Shown: positions 1 through 6,698, numbered from the stretch's first letter. The stretch is 8,056 nucleotides of DNA from Bacteroidota bacterium (GCA_020631675.1 JAHDGT010000136.1:1-8056); one strand, 5' to 3'. Program-made: numbers and translations. Notes: generated by a model from the sequence alone, not told the origin.

Positions 1-40
1 CCCCCAGATAGCCCATTTTGTAGGAACGGATAGCCCGGTG
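1..40 (-). repeat. Edge of a GGGCTATCC-type intergenic repeat
   Basis: Positions 23-40 are an exact 18-bp reverse complement of 4689-4706, the start of the structured repeat between nfeD and prfC. The core octamer GATAGCCC occurs twice here, at 7-14 and 29-36 (22-bp period), and inverted at 4693-4700. The two copies diverge beyond the 18 bp, so this is a relative or fragment cut by the window edge, not a full duplicate. A short hairpin (49-64, stem GAAAGC/GCTTTC, 4-nt loop) lies just outside the box, much as a hairpin abuts the other copy. Function unknown; no coding potential is visible. Confidence 0.6.
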
Positions 41-72
41 ACCGCAGTGAAAGCTTGCGCTTTCTTAGACCC

Positions 73-100
73 GAGACATGAGACTTGAGACGTGAGATTT
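73..100 (+). repeat. GAGACNT heptamer tandem array, left copy
   Basis: Four adjacent 7-bp units read GAGACAT, GAGACTT, GAGACGT and the degenerate GAGATTT. A related array lies in the opposite orientation at 1790-1824, so the pair brackets the glycosyltransferase gene. The period of seven is neither codon-phased nor CRISPR-like (no spacers). I recall similar GAGAC-rich short-period repeats from intergenic regions of Bacteroidota genomes; what they do is not known to me. Confidence 0.65.
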
Positions 101-103
101 TCG

Positions 104-124
104 TGTTGGATGCCAACAGTTTTT
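104..124 (+). terminator. Weak hairpin plus T run
   Basis: A 6-bp stem TGTTGG/CCAACA with a 3-nt loop (104-118) is followed by GTTTTT on the plus strand. It is shaped like a small intrinsic terminator for a plus-strand gene lying left of the window. On the minus strand, where the glycosyltransferase gene ends, the hairpin is not followed by a T run. The stem is short, so the call is weak. Confidence 0.25.
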
Positions 125-176
125 CCAATTAGCTAGCGCGAGCTTTTATTGCGGGCATGCGCCATGATTAGTTGGA

Positions 177-1649
177 TCACTCCTCTTGTACTTTTTCATA
201 CAAACGCATATACAGTAAGCCATTCTTTTGCTGGTGAATGACTTTCCAATTTTTATTACTGCTGAGCAGGCTGCGCCATTCAGGCGGCACATCATTCATG
301 ATATTGCTATCTATGAAATATTGTCCATCAAAATGGGCTGCTTTGTCTTTATCTACCAGACTATTTATTCCTTCTACTTGTAAATCTGTATAATATTTAC
401 TTGCTATCATTGGAAATTCACTCAGTACCTGATCGTATCTGATATTGTTCTTTTTCAGGTAGTTCAACACTTCTGTGCGTTGTTTGTAATAGGGCAAATG
501 GGCCAAGGTAGCATCCCAACCATTAGCGATCGGAATAGGGTAGATCCAGAAATGACCACTGATCAAGAAAATGGGTATAAGCATTTTAAAGACCGACTTA
601 CTTCTTTTACCGAACAATGGGAATAGTGCTAATACCAAGAGCGTGACCAATAGGTAATACACCATAAAATAACGATGTAGGATAGGAATATTGCGATAGA
701 TAATGATGGGCACGTAAAAGAAAAGCGGAAGAAATGTGATCAAACTCAGCTCGATCTGTTTATCTGTCAACTTATTTTTGACCCCGGTTTTTAGTGCCCC
801 GAATAATGCATAAAGTAAAATACCCCATAGTAAAATTCTGCCGTTATCTAAGAAACGCCAACCTACGATCATGCCATTCCAAATGAACTCTTTCCAAGTG
901 ACCAGACTGTAATCTGCCGCCCATGCTGCTTCGTAATTGAATACATAGAAGCCTGTTTCTGTATAATGGTATCTTAACCAGAAAATGGTGATCAGAATCG
1001 CAGGTAAATAGTGTAAAGCTGTTCGTACCCCTAAGAATAAGCTAGATCGCAGTGTACTTTTTTCTTTAAGTTTATACCACCTCCAGACCCATTCACTTAA
1101 AGCGATCAAGCCAATACCTATGATTCCTCTTAGGCTGAATAATACCATAAACGAAGTGGCAACAATGAGGAGGATAGGTCTTCTGTAGCAAATGCCAACT
1201 AAGGCTAAAAAGTATAAGGCGGTTAATGATACATCCAAACCTCCGATCAAGCTTTGTGTGAGCAGGCAGGGTTCTAAGCCCAAGCACAATAATGCGAAAA
1301 GTAAATGCTGAGCAGGAAGAAAATAACGGGCTAAATGATAAAATGAAATGCCTAACAATAAAGAAAAACATCCAGTGAGGACATGATGTACCCATAGGGA
1401 TTTACCGAATATCGTCCACAAAAAGGCGATTGTATAGGCATAAAAAGGCGGGTGACCAGAATCCAGTTCAGTAGGTAGGATAATGCTTTGTAGGTCGGTA
1501 TCGAAATACCAATTCGCCAGTTTGGAGATCAATGTGACATTATCAGAGAAAAAAGGAAGCTGACTGCCTAAAGCCGTCCATATACCATAGCTAATCAATA
1601 TTAGCGTATAGTAAAAGCCATGTTCTCTGAAATGTTCCTTTATCCCCAT
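177..1649 (-). CDS. GT-C (GT39/ArnT-type) membrane glycosyltransferase
   Basis: A 490-residue polytopic membrane protein resembling PMT/ArnT-type glycosyltransferases, which move a sugar from a polyprenyl-phosphate donor to a lipid, glycan or protein on the outer face of the inner membrane. After a first membrane helix (about 12-30) comes an acidic residue in FFSDNV (Asp36), then ELDSGHPPFY (60-69) with the D-x-GHPP signature of this superfamily (Asp63, His66, Pro67-68). About ten hydrophobic helices follow to residue 370, then a soluble tail of about 120 residues, probably periplasmic. The ATG at 1649 is chosen; a GTG directly before it (1652) would add one residue. It is alone on its strand segment, with no O-antigen, lipid A or glycan cluster beside it, so acceptor and sugar cannot be named. 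A -7-like element lies about 90 bp upstream. The family is likely; the specificity is unknown. Confidence 0.75.
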   Translation of the reverse strand: MGIKEHFREHGFYYTLILISYGIWTALGSQLPFFSDNVTLISKLANWYFDTDLQSIILPTELDSGHPPFYAYTIAFLWTIFGKSLWVHHVLTGCFSLLLGISFYHLARYFLPAQHLLFALLCLGLEPCLLTQSLIGGLDVSLTALYFLALVGICYRRPILLIVATSFMVLFSLRGIIGIGLIALSEWVWRWYKLKEKSTLRSSLFLGVRTALHYLPAILITIFWLRYHYTETGFYVFNYEAAWAADYSLVTWKEFIWNGMIVGWRFLDNGRILLWGILLYALFGALKTGVKNKLTDKQIELSLITFLPLFFYVPIIIYRNIPILHRYFMVYYLLVTLLVLALFPLFGKRSKSVFKMLIPIFLISGHFWIYPIPIANGWDATLAHLPYYKQRTEVLNYLKKNNIRYDQVLSEFPMIASKYYTDLQVEGINSLVDKDKAAHFDGQYFIDSNIMNDVPPEWRSLLSSNKNWKVIHQQKNGLLYMRLYEKVQEE

Positions 1650-1739
1650 CACTAGCGCAAGGTACGGTCTAAAATCCTAAGCACGCTCTTAATGATGGCT
1701 TGAAAAAATAATTACATAAGGTTTACTTAAGTAGTCGGA

Positions 1740-1747
1740 CAAAAGTA
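1740..1747 (-). promoter_or_regulatory. Putative -7 element for the glycosyltransferase gene
   Basis: On the minus strand this reads TACTTTTG, a full match to the Bacteroidota -7 consensus TAnnTTTG. A TTG lies 15 bp further upstream, which is shorter than the usual gap to the -33 element, so only the -7 part is convincing. Transcription would begin near 1733 and give a leader of roughly 85 nt. Confidence 0.45.
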
Positions 1748-1789
1748 ACCCTATAGTGTTGGCAACATAAATACTTCAGCGGCAGCACG

Positions 1790-1824
1790 AGGTCTCATGT
1801 CTCGAGTCTCAAATCTATTGTCTA
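1790..1824 (-). repeat. GAGACNT heptamer tandem array, right copy
   Basis: Read on the minus strand, five adjacent 7-bp units are TAGACAA, TAGATTT, GAGACTC, GAGACAT and GAGACCT. The array begins one base past the stop codon of the LysM gene, so it lies in that gene's 3' untranslated region. It is inverted relative to the array at 73-100; both share the dodecamer GAGACATGAGAC or close forms of it. There is no convincing hairpin terminator between the LysM gene and the glycosyltransferase gene. Confidence 0.65.
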
Positions 1825-1825
1825 A

Positions 1826-2851
1826 TTACTTATTCGTAAAATAAGTACAAGTAACTTGTGTACGCTTGTCACGCACATTCAATTTCTTAGCAACTCCTTT
1901 GGGCAGGCTCACCTGCACCCCTTTATTAGAAGGTAAATTCGGTAATCTTCCTAACACCATCGCATAAACTGATTTGCCATTTACCGGATTTGTGATTTTT
2001 ATAGCTGTTCTGATCGCAGCTTCGCTATGCATGACATACAGCTCATTATCTAGTGATTGACCTCTATCATCAAAGGTGGTTCCAATAGCTGTTTTTGTCT
2101 TTTTTCTAAGTTTGCCCTCTTTCTCGTGCTTAAAGAATTGACGCTGGAAGACCGAGGTTTTAGGTTTTCTCTTAACAACCGTCGTACTAGCTGGCTTTGG
2201 AGCCTCGGCAACCGCTTCCTCTTGTTCAGGCAAGGGAAGCCATTCCACGATCAGCTCCTCTCCTACTTTGATATTGTAATCGTCGAGTTTATTCCATTTC
2301 TGAATGGCGGCCACATTTTGCTGGTAGTAACCTGCAATAGTGAATAAGGTCTCCCCATTAGACACTTGATGTCTAACAGGCGTTTTACCGGTAGTATCAT
2401 TACCCACACTCATTTGCGATAAGCGATCCGCAACACTTACGGGCGTTTTTTCTTCTTCGGTAGCCGCAGGACTTGCACTTGTCTCTTCTACTTCAATGAT
2501 AGGGATCAGATCTATCTTATCATCTCCCATGATCGGCAACTCATCGGCAGTAGGAACAGGCACATTCTCTTCTAATTGAGACACATTGATCACACTCGGT
2601 GCGGCATCATCAACTGTTGCGACTTTCTTCGCAGGAACGACCAGCACATCGCCAGGCACAATGCGATTGCCTACGATCCACGGGTTCAAAGATTTTATCT
2701 CATCTACTGTCAACTCATACTGGCTCGCAATGCGGTACAAAGTCTCCCCATCTGCTACTGGGTGCTGCCGATAAGTCGACTGCGCCAGCACAGAAACACA
2801 GAAAAAACATAAAATCACACAAAAAATCGTCTGAGACAGAACTTTTCTCAT
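1826..2851 (-). CDS. Secreted LysM protein with C-terminal barrel-like domain
   Basis: A 341-residue exported protein expected to bind peptidoglycan. Residues 1-24 form a signal peptide with cleavage near SVLA/Q. Two LysM modules follow, each with the GETL-x-x-IA pattern: about 26-73 (DGETLYRIAS) and 157-203 (NGETLFTIAG). An acidic, Pro/Thr-rich linker (80-155) separates them and a basic linker follows (225-255). Residues 270-339 (ITNPVNGKSVYAMVLGRLP, then VSLPKGVAKKL) resemble the double-psi beta-barrel fold of RlpA-like proteins; this is pattern recognition without an alignment. The ATG at 2851 is preferred: the only longer start is a TTG at 2899, whose extra 16 residues would spoil the signal peptide. 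It is divergent from the NfeD gene. A structural or cell-wall-remodelling role is likely; no catalytic residue can be pointed out. Confidence 0.8.
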   Translation of the reverse strand: MRKVLSQTIFCVILCFFCVSVLAQSTYRQHPVADGETLYRIASQYELTVDEIKSLNPWIVGNRIVPGDVLVVPAKKVATVDDAAPSVINVSQLEENVPVPTADELPIMGDDKIDLIPIIEVEETSASPAATEEEKTPVSVADRLSQMSVGNDTTGKTPVRHQVSNGETLFTIAGYYQQNVAAIQKWNKLDDYNIKVGEELIVEWLPLPEQEEAVAEAPKPASTTVVKRKPKTSVFQRQFFKHEKEGKLRKKTKTAIGTTFDDRGQSLDNELYVMHSEAAIRTAIKITNPVNGKSVYAMVLGRLPNLPSNKGVQVSLPKGVAKKLNVRDKRTQVTCTYFTNK

Positions 2852-3153
2852 CAAGATCGCGGTTTGAATAGGTATGGGATAAGGATGAATAGATAACAAA
2901 GAACAGGCAAAGACTGTTCCCGTCTATGAGCATGTCTGTATTCAGACAGCAACAGGAAGCGTTTTGTTACCTAATATGTAAATAAACATCACCCATAACA
3001 TCGAGTACTCGAAATAGTGGCTTAGCTTAAGCAAAAACGGGTGTGAGGTGGTGGGAGGCAAGCCTAAAAGTGCTGCCTTATGCCCGCAAATTAAATAAAA
3101 TTCACGATATTTCATTGTCGATCTATCACATACGATTTCAGACGCTATTATAT
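2852..3153. promoter_or_regulatory. Divergent intergenic region with hairpins and a palindrome
   Basis: This spacer separates the LysM and NfeD start codons and should hold promoters for both. I see no exact TAnnTTTG correctly placed for either. It contains two tandem 6-bp stem-loops, GAACAG/CTGTTC (2901-2919) and TGTCTG/CAGACA (2933-2948, TATT loop). It also has a perfect 12-bp palindrome TCGAGTACTCGA (3001-3012) and a small stem GCTTA/TAAGC (3020-3032). The first two hairpins would fall in the 5' leader of the LysM mRNA if transcription starts upstream of them. The palindrome could be an operator for a dimeric regulator, but that is inference. Confidence 0.4.
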
Positions 3154-4620
3154 ATGCGACGAACCATTCAATTCTCATTCCTCTGTAACCTGCTCTTGGG
3201 GCTTAGTCTACTGTTCAATTTACCCATTGTACAAGCGGACACAACAGATAGCCTTCAACAAGAAACACTTACAGAAGAGCAGACAGCACAACAGGAAACC
3301 ACTGCTTCGGACAATAGTGCGAAAAGCATTTACCGCTTCGACTTATCCGAGCCTATCTTTCCGGCAGCTTGGTATAAAATTAAGAAAGCTTTAGATGATG
3401 CCGAAGCAAAGAATGTAGACTATTTCATTATGCGCCTCAACACCTACGGGGGGGCAGTTGATATGGCTGATTCTATACGTACGCGATTGTTAAGAGCAAA
3501 GCCTACCGTAGCCGTTCTTATTGATAATAACGCAGCATCCGCTGGTGCTTTGATCGCATTATCTTGTGATAGCATCTTTATGGTAGATGGCGCACAAATA
3601 GGTGCGGCCACTGTTGTGGATCAGACCGGCACCCAAATGCCTGATAAATACCAAAGCTATATGCGCGCCACCATGCGCTCTACCGCTGAAATGCAAGGCA
3701 GAAATCCAACGATCGCCGAAGCTATGGTAGATGACCGGATAAAAATCCCTGGCATCATCGATTCTTCAAAGACCTTGACATTTACCACCTCAGAAGCCAT
3801 CAAACACGGCTATTGCGAAGGTAAATTCACCAATATGCAAGCAGTGATGGATCACATGGCTAAAGACGCCAAGGTCTACACCTACAAGCGCACTTTCAAA
3901 GATGATATCGTAGGCTTTTTACTCAACCCCATTGTAAGTGGTCTGCTCATGGCGGTGATCTTCATGGGCATTTATGCAGAAGTACAATCACCAGGTGTGG
4001 GCTTTCCCATTATGGCGGCCATGAGCGCGGCAACCTTGTATTTCCTCCCCAACTATATTGAAGGCTTGGCAGAAAATTGGGAGATCATGCTGTTCTTGGT
4101 CGGTATAGGGCTGCTTGCCGTGGAAATACTCGTCATTCCGGGTACAGGCATTACAGGTATAATGGGACTGGTCTGTATCATTGCCGGCTTGACCATGAGC
4201 ATGCTCTACAATGACGCCCTTGATTTCTCCAATACGGATAATGCTACCATCTACGCCAAGGTCACCCAAGTCCTCATCTCCATTATAGGCTCCTTCTTCA
4301 TCGTGCTCTTCATGGGAGAGCGCTTCGTAGATAGTAGGGCATTCAGAAGGGTATCTTTAGAATCCGAGCAACTAACAGAAGATGGCTATACCATTAAAGA
4401 CGATGAGTCCGCTGCTCTGGTCGGAAAAAAAGGCGTCGCTATTACCGACCTAAGAACTGCCGGACGAATTGAAATAGGTGACGAACGCTACGAAGCCATC
4501 ACCACAGGGGAGTTCATAGACGCCGGTACCCCCATTGTTGTGAAAGACTACAGAGTCAATTACTTAGTCGTACAAACCGTTCGAGAAAAAACGGAAGAAA
4601 GCGATACAGAAAAAGCATAA
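3154..4620 (+). CDS. nfeD: NfeD-family membrane protein with ClpP-like domain
   Basis: A 488-residue long-form NfeD protein, a family linked to membrane quality control together with flotillin/stomatin-type SPFH proteins. The order is: N-terminal signal or anchor helix (about 5-22), Gln/Glu/Thr-rich linker (28-57), ClpP/S49-like domain (about 59-240), four or five membrane helices (about 258-390), and a small OB-fold NfeD domain (about 420-475). The protease-like part has NTYGGAV (96-102) as the glycine-rich turn and NNAASAGALIAL (125-136), with Ser129 as probable nucleophile. In archaeal relatives the Lys partner precedes the stretch aligning with STAEMQGRN; here that position is Arg175. The ATG at 3154 gives a clean signal peptide; the GTG at 3043 adds 37 residues of unlikely sequence. 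The SPFH partner often found next to it is absent: a terminator and repeat follow instead. Confidence 0.88.
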   Translation: MRRTIQFSFLCNLLLGLSLLFNLPIVQADTTDSLQQETLTEEQTAQQETTASDNSAKSIYRFDLSEPIFPAAWYKIKKALDDAEAKNVDYFIMRLNTYGGAVDMADSIRTRLLRAKPTVAVLIDNNAASAGALIALSCDSIFMVDGAQIGAATVVDQTGTQMPDKYQSYMRATMRSTAEMQGRNPTIAEAMVDDRIKIPGIIDSSKTLTFTTSEAIKHGYCEGKFTNMQAVMDHMAKDAKVYTYKRTFKDDIVGFLLNPIVSGLLMAVIFMGIYAEVQSPGVGFPIMAAMSAATLYFLPNYIEGLAENWEIMLFLVGIGLLAVEILVIPGTGITGIMGLVCIIAGLTMSMLYNDALDFSNTDNATIYAKVTQVLISIIGSFFIVLFMGERFVDSRAFRRVSLESEQLTEDGYTIKDDESAALVGKKGVAITDLRTAGRIEIGDERYEAITTGEFIDAGTPIVVKDYRVNYLVVQTVREKTEESDTEKA

Positions 4621-4628
4621 ACGGTTTA

Positions 4629-4661
4629 AAAAAGCGATTCTTTAGAGGGTCGCTTTTTCTT
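4629..4661 (+). terminator. Intrinsic terminator of the NfeD gene
   Basis: AAAAAGCGA (4629-4637) pairs with TCGCTTTTT (4650-4658). The stem extends inward by four further pairs, two of them G-T, to a TTAG loop, giving about 13 bp. The pyrimidine-rich 3' side acts as the U tract. It begins eight bases after the NfeD stop codon, which supports a single-gene transcript. Confidence 0.8.
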
Positions 4662-4663
4662 AT

Positions 4664-4827
4664 AAGGGTGCATGGGTGCTAAGGCACCCACCGGGCTATC
4701 CGTTCCAATTCAGCCCTTGTTCGCTGCTTCGCTGGCAGGCATAAAAATGGCTACCTCTGGGCCGCCTTTTTATGCCGCCGCTCAGTGCGCTCCTTAAGGG
4801 CTTCATTTCCCCTCCTATCCCTTGCAC
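4664..4827. repeat. Structured intergenic repeat with nested inverted arms
   Basis: This block lies between the NfeD terminator and the prfC leader and encodes no credible protein. From the outside in it shows GTGCA (4668-4672) against TGCAC (4823-4827), then an abutting hairpin TGGGTGC/GCACCCA (4673-4690, TAAG loop). Next come the box CACCGGGCTATCCGTTCC (4689-4706) and arms AGCCCTT (4712-4718) against AAGGGCT (4796-4802). The central hairpin is GGCATAAAAA (4738-4747) against TTTTTATGCC (4767-4776), extended by GGC/GCC after a bulge. The right end reads CCTATCCC (4814-4821). The arrangement (GGGCTATCC box, hairpin-rich middle, CTATCCC end) matches a class of intergenic repeats I recall from Bacteroidota genomes. 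The 18-bp box recurs inverted at 23-40. Function is unknown. Confidence 0.65.
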
Positions 4828-4834
4828 AAATCAA

Positions 4835-4866
4835 TGAGCTAATTAATAATTTGAAAATTTGAAAAT
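4835..4866 (+). repeat. ATGAGCTAATT plus ATTTGAAA octamer repeat, left arm
   Basis: ATGAGCTAATT is followed, after four bases, by two tandem octamers ATTTGAAA and a trailing AT (4849-4866). The reverse complement of the same motif appears twice at 4962-5001. The two sides form an imperfect inverted pair around about 95 bp that hold the probable prfC promoter. Such AATTTGAAAATTTGAAAA strings recur, to my recollection, in intergenic regions of Bacteroidota. Confidence 0.6.
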
Positions 4867-4870
4867 CACT

Positions 4871-4901
4871 TTTGTGATAAGTACAGTGTAATCTAAGTTT
4901 T
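4871..4901 (+). promoter_or_regulatory. Candidate prfC promoter
   Basis: TTTG (4871-4874), 19 bp, then TAAGTTTT (4894-4901) fits the Bacteroidota -33/-7 layout with the last base of TAnnTTTG mismatched. Transcription would begin near 4908, leaving a leader of about 135 nt. That leader contains a small hairpin TGCCG/CGGCA (4925-4940, 6-nt loop) and the octamer repeats. A second near-match, TAGCTTTTG at 4997-5005, has one extra base and no -33 partner. Confidence 0.35.
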
Positions 4902-4961
4902 TGGACAGTACAGCCAAACTAACATGCCGCACCTACGGCACTTGTAATCAGTGGGTATTAC

Positions 4962-5001
4962 AATTTTCAAATTAGCTCATCTTCAAATTTTCAAATTAGC
5001 T
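4962..5001 (-). repeat. AATTTTCAAATTAGCT direct repeat, right arm
   Basis: The 16-mer AATTTTCAAATTAGCT occurs exactly at 4962-4977 and 4986-5001, a 24-bp period. The first copy continues into CAT, so its reverse complement begins ATGAGCTAATTTGAAA, as on the left arm at 4835-4866. It sits 42 bp before the prfC start codon, within the likely mRNA leader, and could pair with the left arm if both are transcribed. Confidence 0.65.
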
Positions 5002-5043
5002 TTTGCTCGTAAAAACAATTAATCCAACTAACTTCGCGATCCT

Positions 5044-6642
5044 ATGAATTTACAAGAGCAGATCGACCACAGGCGAACCTTCGCCATCATCAGTCACCCG
5101 GATGCAGGTAAGACCACACTTACCGAAAAACTCCTACTATATGGAGGTGCGATACAGGTAGCTGGTGCGGTAAAGAGCAATAAGATCAAGAAAACGGCTA
5201 CTTCCGATTTCATGGACATAGAGCGGCAGAGAGGTATTTCTGTAGCCACCTCTGTAATGGCATTCGAATACGGTGGCAAGTTGATCAACTTATTGGATAC
5301 GCCTGGTCACAAAGACTTCGCGGAAGATACCTACAGAACGCTTACAGCCGTAGACAGTGTGATCCTGGTGATCGACTGTGTGAAGGGTGTAGAGGCCCAG
5401 ACCGAGCGTTTGATGGAGGTCTGTCGCATGCGTAATACCCCAGTGATCATCTTCATCAACAAGCTGGATCGGGAAGGTAGAGACCCCTTTGATCTACTAG
5501 AAGAATTAGAAGATAAACTATCCATTAGCGTTCGTCCATTGAGCTGGCCGATCAATATGGGTTCGCGTTTTAAAGGGGTGTACAAATTGTACGATGGCAG
5601 CTTGCGTCTATTTGATGCTGGCTCCCAGAAAGTAGAAGACGATGCATTGGTCATTGAAGACCTCACAGACCCAAGATTAGAAGACATAGTTGGTGAACGC
5701 GATGCCGGACAACTTGCCGAAGATGTGGAATTGATCGAAGGCTTGTTTGAAGAATTTGATAAAGAGCTGTATGCTGATGGCTTATTGGCTCCTGTATTTT
5801 TCGGTAGTGCGATCAATAACTTCGGTGTAAAAGAGCTATTAGACACTTTCGTGCAGATCGCTCCCAGCCCGCAGTCTCGTCCAACGAATATGGGACCCAT
5901 TGAGCCTCATGACAAAAAATTCAGTGGGTTCGTCTTCAAGATCCATGCGAACTTAGACCCTAACCATCGTGATCGGATCGCATTCTTGCGGGTCTGCTCA
6001 GGTAAGTTCGAGCGCAATACTTTTTACCATCATGTAAGGGCGGAGAAAAAAGTACGCTTTAGCAATCCGACCAGTTTCATGGCACAAAAAAAATCCATCA
6101 TCGACGAGGCTTTCCCAGGTGATGTGATCGGTTTGTATGATACGGGTAATTTTAAGATCGGCGACACCTTGACCGAAGGGAAGAAATTCATGTTCAGCGG
6201 TATACCCAGTTTCTCACCGGAGATCTTTATGGAGCTGATCAATAAGGACCCTATGCGTTCTAAGCAATTAGAAAAAGGGATACAGCAATTAACAGATGAA
6301 GGAGTTGCCCAGTTGTTTAAGCAAGAGCATTTAGGGAATAGAAAGATCGTAGGTACAGTTGGTGCGCTTCAGTTCGAGGTGATTCAATATCGCTTAGAAC
6401 ACGAATACAAGGCTACCTGTGTTTTCCAGCCTATAGAAGTCTATAAGGCCTGCTGGATCACTAGTGAGGATCCTAATGCACTAAAAGAGTTCGTCAAGAG
6501 AAAAGACCGCTACATCGCGACTGATAAAAATGGCATTTACGTTTATCTGGCCCGATCACAATGGTTGCTCAATTCAGAGATAGAGCAAAATACTGCCATT
6601 ACTTTCCACATGACCTCTGAATTCAAGACAGCGGTTGTTTAA
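5044..6642 (+). CDS. prfC: Peptide chain release factor 3 (RF3), translational GTPase
   Basis: RF3 is the GTPase that removes class-I release factors RF1 and RF2 from the ribosome after peptide release. The 532 residues match the usual length (about 529 in E. coli). The G-domain motifs are all present: P-loop SHPDAGKT (17-24), switch I ERQRGIS (60-66), DTPGH (85-89), NKLD (139-142) and SAI (255-257). The start MNLQEQIDHRRTFAIISHPD is characteristic of RF3 and distinguishes it from EF-G, TypA and LepA. The C-terminal two thirds hold the RF3-specific domains, ending with the usual WLLNSEIEQN-type stretch. The ATG at 5044 gives the expected N-terminus. It is a single-gene unit, preceded by a repeat-laden leader and followed 20 bp later by a bidirectional terminator. 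All motifs are intact. Confidence 0.97.
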   Translation: MNLQEQIDHRRTFAIISHPDAGKTTLTEKLLLYGGAIQVAGAVKSNKIKKTATSDFMDIERQRGISVATSVMAFEYGGKLINLLDTPGHKDFAEDTYRTLTAVDSVILVIDCVKGVEAQTERLMEVCRMRNTPVIIFINKLDREGRDPFDLLEELEDKLSISVRPLSWPINMGSRFKGVYKLYDGSLRLFDAGSQKVEDDALVIEDLTDPRLEDIVGERDAGQLAEDVELIEGLFEEFDKELYADGLLAPVFFGSAINNFGVKELLDTFVQIAPSPQSRPTNMGPIEPHDKKFSGFVFKIHANLDPNHRDRIAFLRVCSGKFERNTFYHHVRAEKKVRFSNPTSFMAQKKSIIDEAFPGDVIGLYDTGNFKIGDTLTEGKKFMFSGIPSFSPEIFMELINKDPMRSKQLEKGIQQLTDEGVAQLFKQEHLGNRKIVGTVGALQFEVIQYRLEHEYKATCVFQPIEVYKACWITSEDPNALKEFVKRKDRYIATDKNGIYVYLARSQWLLNSEIEQNTAITFHMTSEFKTAVV

Positions 6643-6661
6643 GTGAGAGCTGCGTTAAAAC

Positions 6662-6698
6662 AAAAAGCCCGACCAACAAATGTTGATCGGGCTTTTTT
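6662..6698. terminator. Bidirectional terminator between prfC and tRNA-Leu
   Basis: AAAAAGCCCGACCAACA (6662-6678) pairs with TGTTGATCGGGCTTTTT (6681-6697) with a single C-A mismatch. The GC-rich core is flanked by an A run on one side and a T run on the other, so it can end transcription from both strands. It begins 20 bp after the prfC stop codon and lies 3 bp from the 3' end of the tRNA on the other strand. Confidence 0.9.

Noticed and set aside
73..100. Short tandem units considered as a CRISPR array
   Set aside because: The units are 7 bp with no spacers, and there are no cas genes nearby.
1093..1395. Second minus-strand frame inside the glycosyltransferase gene
   Set aside because: Overlaps a membrane protein with convincing family motifs; its sequence has no recognisable pattern.
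2852..2899. Longer N-terminus for the LysM protein from a TTG at 2899
   Set aside because: It would bury the signal peptide behind 16 residues; the ATG at 2851 fits export.
3043..3153. Longer N-terminus for the NfeD protein from a GTG at 3043
   Set aside because: The added residues are basic and unlike a signal sequence, while the ATG at 3154 gives a proper signal peptide.
3988..4269. Antisense frame inside the NfeD gene
   Set aside because: Shadow of the membrane-helix region, His/Gln-rich with no family resemblance.
23..4706. Inverted 18-bp pair considered as the ends of an insertion sequence or transposon
   Set aside because: No transposase or integrase lies between them, the enclosed genes are ordinary envelope genes, and no target-site duplication can be seen.
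4909..5043. Riboswitch in the prfC leader
   Set aside because: Only one 5-bp hairpin and AT-rich repeats are visible; no known riboswitch core is recognisable.
5331..5900. Minus-strand open frame of 189 codons inside prfC
   Set aside because: A Ser-rich antisense shadow of a clearly conserved gene, with no domain and no promoter.
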